Origin: Phaseolus vulgaris
Taxonomy: Eukaryota; Streptophyta; Magnoliopsida; Fabales; Fabaceae
NCBI RefSeq assembly: GCF_000499845.2
Contig: NC_023749.2
Span: 4,063,030-4,127,029, forward strand
Direction of reading: 5' to 3'
DNA length: 64,000 bases
Below, one piece after another: positions 38,890 through 51,383 of this stretch. The notes under the pieces were generated by a model that saw nothing but the letters and a program-made list of their open reading frames with translations, was not told where the DNA came from and did not search any database. The position numbers were made by a program, and so were the translations under genes. Position 1 is the first letter of the stretch; each line of letters opens with the position of its first letter.

Positions 38890-39310
38890 AAAGTAATGTG
38901 TTTGTCATCGAACGGGATTGGAACCAAGAGAACGATTCTCCTTCCTTCTCAGTCGGTTGGTCTGTTCTCCTTCCTCTTCGTACTCCTATTGCCTCTCTGC
39001 CTCTCGTCCTTGTGAACTCCAAACTTGGATGGTACCTGCAAAAGACACTCTAACGCTCAAGTGAGATTTTGGTATTCGTCACTATGTGTATTCGGTGTAT
39101 AATGAAAACATACCTAATTCTTGGAATTTGTGCTTATTTATATGATTATCATGAACCCTTTGTTATTGGGTCAGATTAAGGATATGAACTGTAGTTAGGA
39201 ACATATTACCTAGTGTTTAATTGTTGATTAACCTTGTTAATCTTCTTAAGATATGATAGTGTCGGTCAGCCTTCATTGGACATTTGGCTTCATCGTTCGA
39301 TTCTGACGGG
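38890..39310 (-). mobile_element. LTR-like retrotransposon remnant 4, reverse orientation
   Basis: On the plus strand GGTACCTGCAAAAGACACTC then TAACGCTCAAGTGAG (about 39030-39065) is the reverse complement of the signature in remnants 1-3 (ACTTGAGCGTCGGAGTGTCTTTTGCAGGTACC). The remaining parts are only loosely similar, so the outer limits are uncertain. It ends about 330 bp before the GH17 start codon. Confidence 0.5.
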
Positions 39311-39638
39311 TAGAGTGTCAAAGTTGTATCCTGGAATTTCTAACAAAGTTTTATTTTAAATTAAAAACAAAATAACATTATATTAAGGTTAAAGATATCT
39401 ATTAATACATGTTATTTTAAGTAGGTTTTTTAAAAACAATCTCTTTCTATAGTTAGAAATTCATCTTTACATCCTTATCAGCGTGGCTTTGATGTGATAT
39501 ATTTTTCTTTTTCCCTGCTTTTTTGTTTCTGAGTACGTTGGTTTTAGCTTTCATTTTCATGTTCCCTTCGTAATAACATATTCTCGAACTACAATCTCAA
39601 GAGAATAGTGGAAACTGAACTCTTCATCCAAAACCACC

Positions 39639-42600
39639 ATGGCTTCACATTCATTCCTCCTCCAACTTTCCCTCATCATCACTGCACTCCACACTGCTGG
39701 TATGTTCTCTATTTCCATACCCCTTTTAAATTTTTCTTTCTTTTTCATTTTGTTTCAAACTTCTTGGGAAAATCTATGAACATTGTCAATGAACAAGGTG
39801 TTTTCAAGTGCAACCCAAGTTTCTTGCGTTTCTCAAGCACCACAACACAACCCTTCTCTCAAAGTTGGATTTTTAAACTGTTTTATGATTCGAGTGTTAT
39901 TCTCGATTTGAAATATAAACATTTTATAGTGTATAACATGTTATAAACCTCACTTGTAACTAGTTTAAATTGAGTTAAGTTTAAACTCTATTTTTTCCTA
40001 TAATATCGGATTGAAAAATATTATAAAAATTAAACATAAAAAAAAATTAGTAAAAATATATATTTCATACTATATAAGTCTACGTAAATGGTGGAATTAG
40101 ATTTTGTAAAATTGAATAACATCATTTCTTAACATATTTAGCTACGTGATCTCACTTAAAAGATTATAATGTATTAGTTAGTCAATAAATTTAGCTATGA
40201 ACATGATTTTTGCTTCACACATTCTGCAGTCATTAGTTAATACGTTTTTAGAGAAATATATAAAATTTATTTTATCATTGTTTTTTACTTAATCTTCTTC
40301 TTCTTTGCAGTTTCGCAACCCTTCATCGGCGTGAACTACGGCCAGGTCGCCGACGACCTTCCGGCGCCGGAGGTCTCGGCAGAGCTTCTCAAGTCAACGA
40401 CCGTCGGAAAAGTCCGCCTTTACGGTGCGGATCCGGCGATCATAAAGGCGCTAGCGAACTCCGGGATTGGAATCGTCATCGGGGTGGCCAACGGCGACAT
40501 TCCGAGTTTGGCCTCTGATCCTGACTCGGCGACTCAGTGGGTCAACGCGAACGTGTTGCCACATTACCCCGAAAGCAACATCACTCTGATCGCCGTCGGC
40601 AACGAGATCATAAAGTCCGGCGACGATGGCCTCGCCTCGCAGCTTCTCCCGGCGATGCAAAATGTCCAGAATGCCCTCAACTCGGCCTCACTCGGTGGCA
40701 AAATAAAAGTTTCGACGGTGCACTCTATGGCCGTGTTGACTCAGTCGGAGCCTCCCTCGGCCGGGTCGTTCGACCCGGCTTTGATGGATATCCTCCAACC
40801 GTTGGTAGCTTTTCTGAAGAATAACGAGTCACCTTTCGCCATCAACCCATACCCGTTCTTCGCTTACCAGAGCGACCCGAGACCCGAAACACTCGCATTC
40901 TGTCTATTTCAACCAAATTCGGGTCGGGTCGATCAGGGTAACGGGAATGTTTATTCCAACATGTTGGACGCTCAGGTCAGCAATTTATTTTTCCTTTATT
41001 ATTTTAATAAATTTGTCACCACAAACTGTACTCACAATCACCACATTTTATTAAATTTATATTTCCACTTTTTTACTACACAGATATTTGTTAAATTACA
41101 TAATAATAATAATATATTCGGAATAACACATATTCATGATTTGAAATAGATTAAAATAATGTATTATTTTGTGTAATTTCCCCAAAAAATGCAGGAAATA
41201 CGAATGTAAATTGTGGCACATATTCTCCACGTATCCACCTACATGCATGCTACATGCACCAAAATTTTAAAATTTAAAATCTTTTTATGAATTGGTATTT
41301 AAGTGTAAAGAGTCTGCTTTTACAAAATATTCCTCAATATTTTACCTTTATTCCATCGTGTACGACACTAGTATCAAATAATTTTTTTTTCCTTTTTTTA
41401 ATATTTTAACAAAAAATTATATACACATTTCTATGGCATATCAGAATTCCAACTTAATATTCTTTTTTTAACTTTGGTCACTGATGCGAATAAAATTCAC
41501 TTTTATATTCCACCTCATGCAGCTTCACTTTGATGTAACTAAAATCATCTTTTTAATTATCACTTTGAAATGTGCCAAATTTGAAATGTTTGATTTGATG
41601 GCAAGTGTGATTATTTAGCTCTCATCATAACTTATGATCCAACTTCCAAGTCTTCTACCTTTTCAATGGATTACTAACTCTGTTTTTGCTTTCGATAATA
41701 AACACAACATAAATATCAGTAATAAAAAAGTGCATGAAATTAAGAAGATTTTGATATTTTATTTTTACAACATTTTTTAGTACTTCTTTTTTCATAAACG
41801 GAGAATACAAAAGGAGTGAGGCCATTTAGGTTTGAAAAAATATACTTCAAGTATTCATTGAATATTAAATAAAAGAGTGTTCAAAAACCTATCTCCTTTT
41901 TTTTTCTTTTATCTATAATATATAATAAAAAATTCTTTAATTAAGTCTATATTTTTAAAATCATATTTTTTTTTAATTTAAAAGGGACAGGTTAACTTCT
42001 CATTTAAAAAGTAATCGTATAATTTTCTAATTTTAATATTTTTAAAAATTATGTTTTTATACTTTTAAAAAATTAGAATATTTAATATAATAGAATGTTA
42101 CTTTATATTTATAAGTGTGATGTTCATGAGATGATATACATTTTACTAAAAAAATAATTTTCTTTTCAGTTATAATCTGATACAAGATTCTGAATATATA
42201 AACATTTTGACTATGTAAACTGCCAATGATCTAGTTTTTGTTCCATTGCAATGTTCTTTTGATTTTTGGTGGCAGTATTATGCAAGTGGTGCCTAATACT
42301 ACAGTATAGTTCATTGATGTTTTGGGAGTATTCATGATTGGTGTACTGATTTTTGTTCCATATGTTGAGCATAGGTGGATGCTGTGCAGAGTGGTTTGAG
42401 CAGTATGGGGATGGAGGACATGGAGATTGTGATTGCTGAGACAGGATGGCCCTCTCGTGGGGACACTAATGAAGTAGGAGCCACTCTTGAAAACGCCAGG
42501 GCCTATAATGGAAACCTCATTGCACACCTTAGATCAATGGTTGGGACTCCTTCCATGCCTGGCAAATCTGTTGACACATTCATTTTTGCACTCTATGATG

Positions 42601-43491
42601 AGGATTTGAAGCCTGGTCCAGCATCTGAGAGAGCATTTGGCCTGTTCAAAACTGATCTTACCATGTCATATGATGTTGGTCTAGACAACTCTGCCTCAAG
42701 CCACAAGGTCAAGGAAGAAATTAATCAACAAATTGCTATTATTGATAAACTAACACTGATATTATCAGTAACTAATATGATTTATAAGTTGGTGTAATGT
42801 GAAATATCTTCTTCTTCTTGTAATTCTAACAAATATGTCACATGCATACATACTTTTTGATACTTTAGGATGAATTTCAATCCATTTTTGGTAACATGCT
42901 AATTTGTCTTTCCACAGAATCCACCAACTGGTCCTGTTACTCCAGCTCCCAAAAGGGAAACAGAATGGTGCATCCCAAAAGTGGAAGTGAGTGAAGCCCA
43001 ATTGCAGACAAATGTTGATTATATCTGTGGTAGCCAAGTTATAGATTGTGGACCAATTCAACCAGGAGGAGCTTGTTATGAACCTAACACGGTCTTATCT
43101 CATGCTGCCTTTGCTATGAATCTCTACTACCAGAAGGTTGGAAGAAATCCATGGAACTGTGATTTCTCTCAAACAGCAATGCTTACATCTCAAAATCCAA
43201 GTAAGTTTTATAACCCATTTTTCTGGAATCTATATGCCTAGTTCTATTCTATTCTATATATATATCCACTAAATGTCATGCACAAAATAAATTTTCAATC
43301 TAGAGTACATAATAGTTAAGCGTTTAAAAAACAGAAATTGAAGTAGGTTAGAGTTTTTTGCATTTTGCTGAGTTTGTTCTTGTTTCTAACCATTGGTATA
43401 CATGTAGATTCCTGTGTGTTAGTTATCTAACTTGATTTTCCTCCAACTTGTAGGTTACAGTGCTTGTGTTTATCCTGGTGAAAGTACCTGA
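39639..43491 (+). CDS. Glucan endo-1,3-beta-glucosidase, GH17 with C-terminal X8 (CBM43) domain
   Basis: Five exons: 39639-39699, 40311-40975, 42375-42707, 42918-43200 and 43454-43491, giving 459 residues with all phases consistent. Residues 1 to about 22 are a signal peptide (MASHSFLLQLSLIITALHTA), and the mature protein begins near QPFIGVNYGQ. The GH17 barrel shows the acid/base Glu in AVGNEII and the nucleophile Glu in IAETGWPSRGD. The X8 domain begins ETEWCIPK and has the expected cysteines (WCIPK, YICG, DCGPI, GGACYEP, WNCDF, SACVYPG). It ends CVYPGEST with no hydrophobic tail, so no GPI anchor is expected and the enzyme should be secreted or bound to callose through X8. Exon 2 is GC-rich and the introns very AT-rich. 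Orthologue of Arabidopsis At4g34480 by domain content and position. Confidence 0.95.
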
Positions 43492-43741
43492 ATTGTCTAT
43501 TAAAAATTTTATTTACACTAGAATTGGATTAACGAATAAGGGTCAATAATTTGGCTTTCATGGCATTTTAATTTATATGGGTTCAACGAATCAGTTGTAA
43601 ATTGATGCCAATCCGTTCTTTATGCCTGGTATCTCTCTGTTTTAGTAACCAGAACTTCAATTTCCAAAGCAAGATGCACATTACATTAATTTAGTTAATA
43701 AACGTCACAGTCCACAGTTTTGTTCCTTTCGGTTCTTTTAC

Positions 43742-43803
<62 letters not shown>

Positions 43804-46800
43804 TTTAAATCTTACTTTAAAATAAATTTATATATATTTATAATTTTTTTTGCCGTTTAATATTCACACAATACGAAATTAAATAATTCAATTATTGAGT
43901 TAAAATGATTATAAAGTTTACTAAATTTATAAAATTTTATATAAATTAAGAACAACTTCAAGGATTCAATGGTAAGATTATTTAATCATGTATTCTTTCT
44001 AAAGTTATTATTAAGTGGTGTAAATGTAAACAAAAAAAAATTGAGATTCAATCATAAATTATATGGGTAACAGATAATATTTAACGTTATACTTTTGTAT
44101 ACACTTTTTTTTAATTATATTTAAGAATGTAGTTAAGTTAATTAACTAACAGGTAATTTTTACGGATAAAAAAATGACTTAATTTTATTTTACTTCGATG
44201 TCTCTTTAACTATATTCTACATCAATACTCATCCTAATTAACTTATCTCTAAAAGATATTTCGCTATATATCTATATTTTCAAGTGTAGAAGGTATAAAT
44301 AATATATATGTGATTGAATTTAATCTAATTTTTTAATTTTCTCCAATTAAATTTAGTTCGATGAAGTTGTGTCAATTTTATATTTTTCTATATTGGAACC
44401 TAGTTATTATTAAGTTGAGTTGAGTTATAGAGTTAAATGGTTTTAAAAAATAATTATTCATTAAGAACAAATACCTCAAAATAATTTTTAAAAAATTATA
44501 AGATAACAATAATATTTATAAAACATACATAAATAACATTCATATGATAAATATAAAATTATTAAAAAAAATTCCTTCCTTTTTTAAGTGTCGAACTTGT
44601 GAAGAATTTTTGTTTCTATTTATTTATCATTTGCGAACTTTAAGATCATGTTAATTTATATTTAATCAATTATATGTACGTGTCTCCTAATCTTGAAATA
44701 ATTTACATGAACATTATTATATGGGATGAAGAGAGAAAGAGGCAAAATAGAAAATTATACAAATACTTTAGTATAATTTAGAAAAAAATGTTTTTTTATT
44801 CCCAAAAAACCTTAAAAACAAATAAAGAAAATATTTGTTTACTATAGTGTATATGTATAATAATGGAGGAGACTATTCTTTTTGAATTGGCAAACCAAAT
44901 ATGAAAGATAAAATACTAAGTTTTGAGCACTTTTCACACAATCTCATATCCTAATTGGGTAGGTTTCACATTTGACTTTTGGAATGAGACAAGGCAATTT
45001 GTAAAAGTATGCAAAACAAAAAGGCTGCAAAATTGGATATGTTTGAAACCAAATTGAACATTCTCTAATGTTTTATGACACCAAATTTTGTAAGTCAAAT
45101 ATTGGAACCAAATTTTTTAGATTTTCATGAGTTGAATTTTAAGCATACAGCTCTACAGAATGTAAACTGAGGAATCTAAAATTTAAGGGAAAGCTTTTCT
45201 TTAGAGCATATTAAGTCTATTTATATTACTTTTGATTTGATAATTTTGATGTTTGAGATTTGAGAATTTCTTTTATCAGCAATAAAAAATAAATAAATGA
45301 AAACCACTTCAAGTGGTTCAATCCTTATACAGAAATCAACATCTGACAAATAATACCAAACTAATTAACAAAAACCCTACCTGTTAAAATAAATCCTGAA
45401 AAAAAAAACTTCAAGAAGTCATCCTCATATATACCAAAAGTTTCAAACACCAATTAGAGTAGGAAATTTTAGATGGCGTAAAAAATGTTTTTTTTTCTTG
45501 TAAATTATTAGAATGATTACAGCTAAAAAAAATTGTTTCATGATTCAATATTTCTGTTAAGATTCAGCTCAGCATATATGTGTCTTTCAAGACTTAGTTA
45601 TTTAATTTCAAAATTGTTTAGTTAGAAACTAAAATGAGTTAAACTCAGCTTAATAAAAAATAATTTATAGTGTTTTTTTTTTAAAGTTGTATGAAAGTTG
45701 AGGTGACCTTTGTTTTTAAATGAAATCCAAGCATACTCATAATTTAATTTGTGAAAATAAAAACAGACTCTTTAAAGTAGAGATACAAAATGAATTCTTA
45801 TTAAGATATATGTATCCATTGTTTTTCATTTAGTATAATTTTTCTCTTTGTGCGTTGAACTTAATGTTTTACCTTTTTTTTTATCGTATAAAAAGATATA
45901 AAATGACTATTCCAATCATTATATTGATAAATAATATCTTAGTTGTGAAATAGTAAAAATATCAATTAGTTAACAAACGTAAATCACCAGCTTAATCTTT
46001 CTTCTAAAAATATTTATTATGGTGTTTAAAATAATGTTAACGTTATACCGTTACACTCCTTCCTATAATATAAAAATAAAAAGTGGGTGTTATTAATTAA
46101 GAAATTAATGTTCGATAACGTTGATATAACCTGAGATGTTAGATTGGGTAGGTAAGTAAGTAAAATATACTATTCTCGTATCAAATAAAAGAAAATAGTA
46201 CGTTTTTTTTAATAGATGTGGGGGGTGACATTTTAATGAAAATGAGTGGGGCATTTTTAGAATTTGAAAATATATTCTTACCATTTTTTTTTCTTCCGCA
46301 AATATTTTTATTCTCTTGTGCAATATTGGTGATTTTACTTTTTTTTTTAATCTTTTTATATGTGTGATGATTTTTCGGTGTGGTGCGTGATCACTGCACG
46401 AGATTTTTGTGTGCATTTTTGTCCTCTCCTTCAATTCTCTTGGTGGTAGGAGACGGTTTTCCGGTTCGAATTGAGTTCAAAGTCAAACACTCCTCCTTCT
46501 GGTTCCAATTGAGTCATAAGTCAAGCACGTCTCTCGAGTCAAGATCCAAACACTCTTTCACCTATGTTTGTAAGAAATTCCTTACACTTAAACTTGACGT
46601 CTTTTATATTCCCCCAATACCTTTTTTGCTTGCAGGTGTTAAAGTAGCATTTTTCAAAAGAAGAAGTTATTGTTAATGGTGTAGTATATAAGCAAATTTT
46701 AACTAGTTTTACATTGTTTTTCAAATAACATTCAATTAGTTGAAAGTTTTTGCTTTTGTGACTTTTGTTTTGTGTTTTGAGAAACCTAATTTTGTGTTCA

Positions 46801-48062
46801 ATTAGTTGAAATGTTTAGTTCTTCACGTTATTCACTCATATTTTTCTAGATTTCTTGATGGTGTGTGATAGGTATCTACAAATACTCGAGATTAGTATTT
46901 AGTGGTTGGAGGAAATAAAAGTTATTAAATGTCTATTTCGACTTAATTCGATAAACCTAATTATAGAGATGAGTTACACCCTCACGTCGTGGATCTAAAT
47001 TAACACGAATTTCATAATTAGTCTCCATATTAGTCTAACATGAAATATAAATTCTAAGTTAACCTTATACTAAAATGACTTTAACTTTTAACCTTAAATT
47101 GTCGTTCTATACCCAACCCGATAATAAAATAGTATGTGATCAAGTTGTCTAGGATATTCACAACCTTACCTAATACATCTTATCACTTTGTACTACAATT
47201 TTTTTTTATTCTTAATTTCATGTTTCAAAGAATGATAATTTAGGAAAAGATTACTTTTGAAACGATTTGATACAATTAAATAGTGTAGTATGAATTAATC
47301 ATTAAAGCATGTACCATCCACACTTGAAGTGACACTCAAAACTAAAATTCATAGCTTTAGAACAAAAAAAAAAATCAAAAGAAACAGTGTTCTTGGAATA
47401 AGAAGAACTCAAAATTCAACATTACACATGTTTATGTTAAGTTAGAATGAATCAAAATGAGTTGCAAACAAGTAGGATTATCTTTGAAAAAATTGCAAAG
47501 ATTAAAATGTTGTAGGTGAGAGAATAGTGGTGAAGGATTAGTAGGAACAGAGGTGGAGAAAAAGTGAGTCGTAGAAGAATTGTCGGCTCAAGAAAGATTC
47601 ACACATGCAGTGTCAGAAGTTAGGAAGAGAAAGAAACCACAACTCACTTATTTGCTTTGTTACTGCTTTGTTTAACTGAAGCAAAAACAGAGAAAGAAAA
47701 AGTACATAGATGAAAAACTTAAACAAAAGTTTTTTTTTTTTATAAATGCACTGAAAAAATATAAAATTGATTCGATTTTATGTTCACGAAAATTTTACTG
47801 TGCGGATCTCATGAGTTTCTTTAAAAAATGGGTTTGTTACAATATTGATATTCTCTCATTTCCATTGTCTTGCTCTGTCTATTTTGAAGCCCACCAAACA
47901 GTCCCTTAACTCCAACATCCTTAACTCAACTTCATCTCTTACAAATAATTAACCTTTCCCATAATATGTTGTAAAAATGAAATAAAAAAGCATTCTGAGA
48001 AACATGGTCTTCCCAAACTCTTCCCTTCTTCCTTAATTGCTCTGTCAGCTTAGGGAGCCCAA
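43492..48062. other. AT-rich intergenic region, 4.6 kb
   Basis: The GH17 3' UTR leads into a (TA)n microsatellite at 43746-43800, then very AT-rich DNA with no recognisable gene. Frames at 46105-46724 on both strands do not resemble a known protein. Bases 46463-46528 contain two loose copies of a 28-base GGTT(C)AATTGAGT motif 38 bp apart. The last 200 bases are pyrimidine-rich and form the AGB1 promoter and leader. Confidence 0.5.
43746..43800. repeat. (TA)n microsatellite
   Basis: About 27 uninterrupted TA units lie about 255 bp downstream of the GH17 stop codon. Confidence 0.97.
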
Positions 48063-51000
48063 ATGTCTGTTGCGGAGCTCAAGGACCGTCACTCCGCGGC
48101 CATCGACACCGTCAACAATCTCAGGCACCGATTAAAGCAGAAGCGTCTTTCTTTGCTCGACACGGATAGTATAACCCTTTTTTTTTCTTTTTCATTTTTT
48201 TGTTGGGATTATTTTTATTAATGATTTTTTTGAGGTTCAACTTGTAGAACATGGTGCTAATAATTGGTCTTAGATCTTGCTGATTGAACACTTTGTTTGA
48301 TGGGAATTTTTCAGTCTGCGAGTATGCGAGGTCTCAGGGTAGAACACCTGTGACCTTTGGACCTACGGATCTGGTTTGCTGTAGAACTTTGCAGGGTCAC
48401 ACGGGGAAGGTGCCCTTTTTAATTTTTTTTATGCTTTTCTTTTTTACATGTTGTGCATGACTTCGTTTGTTCCTCAATTTTGGTTGCTAAACTTGGTTGA
48501 CTTTTCAGTTTCAAGAACATCACGGTTGCTGCTTATCACTAGGCATTTCTTAGTTGTTGAATGATTATGGAATTAATTACCTCTCAATAACTTGGATAAA
48601 CTTCTCCTTAAGCATTGTAGAAGAGGATATTGGTTATAGGAAATGTTAAAATGAGAGAGTTTTAACAAATTAGCTCATCCACAAGTTAATTTGAACTTCT
48701 GAGAGAAGTTTATTTCATTTTTTTCTTATTTTATTTTTCCATGTGGAGAAGTTTATCCAAGGGAATATAGCTTGTGAGATTACTCCTTTGCACTTTCTTT
48801 TTGCTTCCTCCTCCTCAGCTGTGACTGGAGAGATAGCCTTATTCTGTCTACATCGCAGCAATCTTCATGCTTTTGATATACTACTTAGTGATTATTGTAC
48901 ATTTCTTCTTAACTTCAAACTTGCAGATTTTTGGTTGACTTGGGATTCATTTCAAATTTGCAGGTGTATTCGTTGGATTGGACTTCTGAAAAAAGTCAGA
49001 TTGTTAGTGCATCTCAAGATGGGCGATTAATAGTGTGGAATGCTCTAACTAGGCAGAAAATCCATGCCATAAAGCTGCCTTGTGCGTGGGTCATGACATG
49101 TGCTTTTTCACCAACTGGTCAGTCTGTTGCATGTGGTGGTCTTGACAGTGTTTGTTCTATTTTCCATCTTAATTCACCCACTGACAAAGATGGGAATCTA
49201 CCTGTTTCCCGGATGCTTAGTGGACATAAGGGTTATGTTTCCTCTTGTCAGTATGTTCCAGATGAAGATACTCATCTAATTACTGGTTCTGGTGATCAGA
49301 CATGTGTTTTATGGGATATTACTACTGGCCTTAAAACATCTGTCTTTGGAGGAGAGTTCCAGTCTGGACATACTGCAGATGTATACAGGTATGTTACTTG
49401 CTTACTGAATTAGTTTGAACCAATTTTTGTTGTTTTAGTAATTAATTATCTCTTCCTTTGTATTGTTATTATGCCTACTTCCCATCTATTATGAAATCCT
49501 ACAAAAGAATTATTGTCTCTGTCTGTACAAAACAAAACTCTACAACTCACTCCACAATATTGGTAAGACTAGCGGACTTGCCAGATCATGAATGTTTGTT
49601 TTATGGTCAAATATTTTTCCTACACAGATCAACCTTTCACTTGTGGAGAAAAGGTCGGAGTACATTCATTTGGCAGTGCAGCAGATTTGAATGTTCTCAG
49701 TGTTCAATCATGCATCTTTTCCCTTTTTCTTGTTATTTAAGTCCTGAGTAAGGGTAGGATTTGACCACTAGACATTCATGATAATATGTTAGTTAAAGAA
49801 TCTGTTAGACATAATAGTATATTGGATATAGTTTCAGTGTTTCTGTAAACTCAATGGAGGTATTTGCCTGCTTTCATAATGAAGGGGCGTCTGTGTTAGG
49901 AATCTAAAGAATAAATTTTGTTGATTGAATGAAATTGAATAGTAATAAGGAGAAAGAATTCTCCTCCAAGGACCAATGTTTTCCCCTTTCTTACGAACTT
50001 GCTAATTGCCAGCATGCCTTCTTTCCTATATTTGTGTAATGGATCCTCTCTTGTGAACCAACTTCTTTATTTGTTGCCAACATACTTCTCCTTCACTTTA
50101 GCTCCAACCCCTAACAATCTGTGCTATTGATGCAAAATAAAGGAGAGGCGGGTAGTAGCTTACCCTTGTTGCTTTTGATTTATTGAATAAATTAATTTAC
50201 AAAAGGATGACCACTGCTGCTTCAAAATGCAAGGCATCCACATAAAATTATAACTTTCTTTCTACACACATAAATTATGAAATCTTGTTTAAATAGGGTG
50301 TTTCTTTTCAAGTATTATTTGTTGATATTTAAATCTTTTCTGAAAACATATTATTTCTTTATCCTCTCTCAGTATCTCCATTAATGCAACCAACTCAAGA
50401 ATGTTTGTATCCGGTTCTTGTGATGCAACTGCTCGATTGTGGGATACTCGCGTGGCAAGTCGAGCAGTGCGGACATTTCATGGGCATGAGGGAGATGTTA
50501 ATGCAGTTAAATTCTTTCCAGATGGAAATAGATTTGGAACCGGCTCAGAGGATGGTACCTGCAGATTGTTTGACATTAGGACTGGACACCAACTTCAAGT
50601 ATATTATCAGCAGCACAGTGACAATGACATCCCGCCTGTGACTTCCATTGCATTCTCTGCTTCAGGAAGACTTCTTTTTGCTGGATACACAAATGGAGAT
50701 TGCTATGTTTGGGACACTTTACTGGCAAAGGTACTTGGTCCTATAGCCAAACATATAACAACTTCAGGTTCCATTCTTCTAGTTGCACTATGAATGAAAT
50801 TGGCTCAGTATTTTAACAGAATATCTGTTTGATTCTTTGCAGGTGGTCTTGAATTTAGGATCTCTCCAAGACTCTCATGATGACAGGATCAGCTGTTTAG
50901 GTTTGTCAGCTGATGGAAGTGCTTTGTGTACAGGAAGTTGGGACACAAACTTAAAGGTGGGCATGCATTTTGTACTTATTCAATAATTCTTAGCTTCTGC

Positions 51001-51383
51001 TTGTGGTTGATATTTGTTTATTATTCACTAGATTATAGGATGAAAAATATTGAAGCAATCGAATTTATAAGCCTTATTAAAGGGCCTGACTTTATGGAGA
51101 TTTTAAGAAGTCTGTAACTTCCAAAAGTTAATAGAATAATTGGTTAATACAAGAATCCTAAGACATTGTATATCCCAGAATGAGAATGTGGATGCCACTG
51201 ATTTTACAGGCTATGGAATTTCCTTCATATCATCCATCACTCAGAAAAGCTTACTGGTTAATTTCATATAAAGTGTAAAAGTGGGTGTTGATTATATAGA
51301 TGGCTCTTGTTCACTGAATATATTTGCTAACTACTTGTCCCTGGCAGATATGGGCATTTGGAGGGCATAGGAAGACGACTTGA
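48063..51383 (+). CDS. AGB1: Heterotrimeric G-protein beta subunit
   Basis: Six exons: 48063-48168, 48315-48409, 48964-49388, 50373-50730, 50843-50956 and 51348-51383. They total 377 residues, the same length I recall for Arabidopsis AGB1, and all phases agree. The N-terminal helix ([20 protein letters not shown]) forms the coiled coil with G-gamma. Seven WD40 blades follow, with typical ends VWNAL, LWDIT, LWDTR, LFDIR, VWDTL and IWAFG. G-beta-gamma works with G-alpha at the plasma membrane in defence, stomatal and developmental signalling. The start is the first ATG after the CT-rich leader. The last residues are HRKTT, where plant family members usually end in HRRVI or similar; this is the only odd feature. 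The gene lies between GH17 and coatomer gamma, as in Arabidopsis At4g34480-At4g34450, and converges on coatomer gamma. Confidence 0.97.

Larger units (their letters stand above)
35871..39638. other. Intergenic region with two oppositely oriented LTR-like remnants
   Basis: The CAP1 3' UTR occupies the first few hundred bases. LTR-like remnant 3 (+) is at about 36930-37380 and remnant 4 (-) at about 38890-39310. Between them is AT-rich DNA with small frames (37805-38056, 38146-38415) that match nothing recognised. The final 300 bases are the GH17 promoter. Confidence 0.55.

Noticed and set aside
36930..39310. Remnants 3 and 4 as the two LTRs of one retrotransposon
   Set aside because: They are in opposite orientation and no gag/pol frame lies between them, so they cannot be the paired LTRs of one intact element.
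40451..40824. Alternative frames inside GH17 exon 2
   Set aside because: Shadows of a GC-rich exon. The real frame has a signal peptide, catalytic motifs and clean splice phases.
46105..46724. Overlapping frames of up to 109 codons on both strands between GH17 and AGB1
   Set aside because: No similarity to a known protein and no splice-compatible neighbours; frames on both strands suggest chance.
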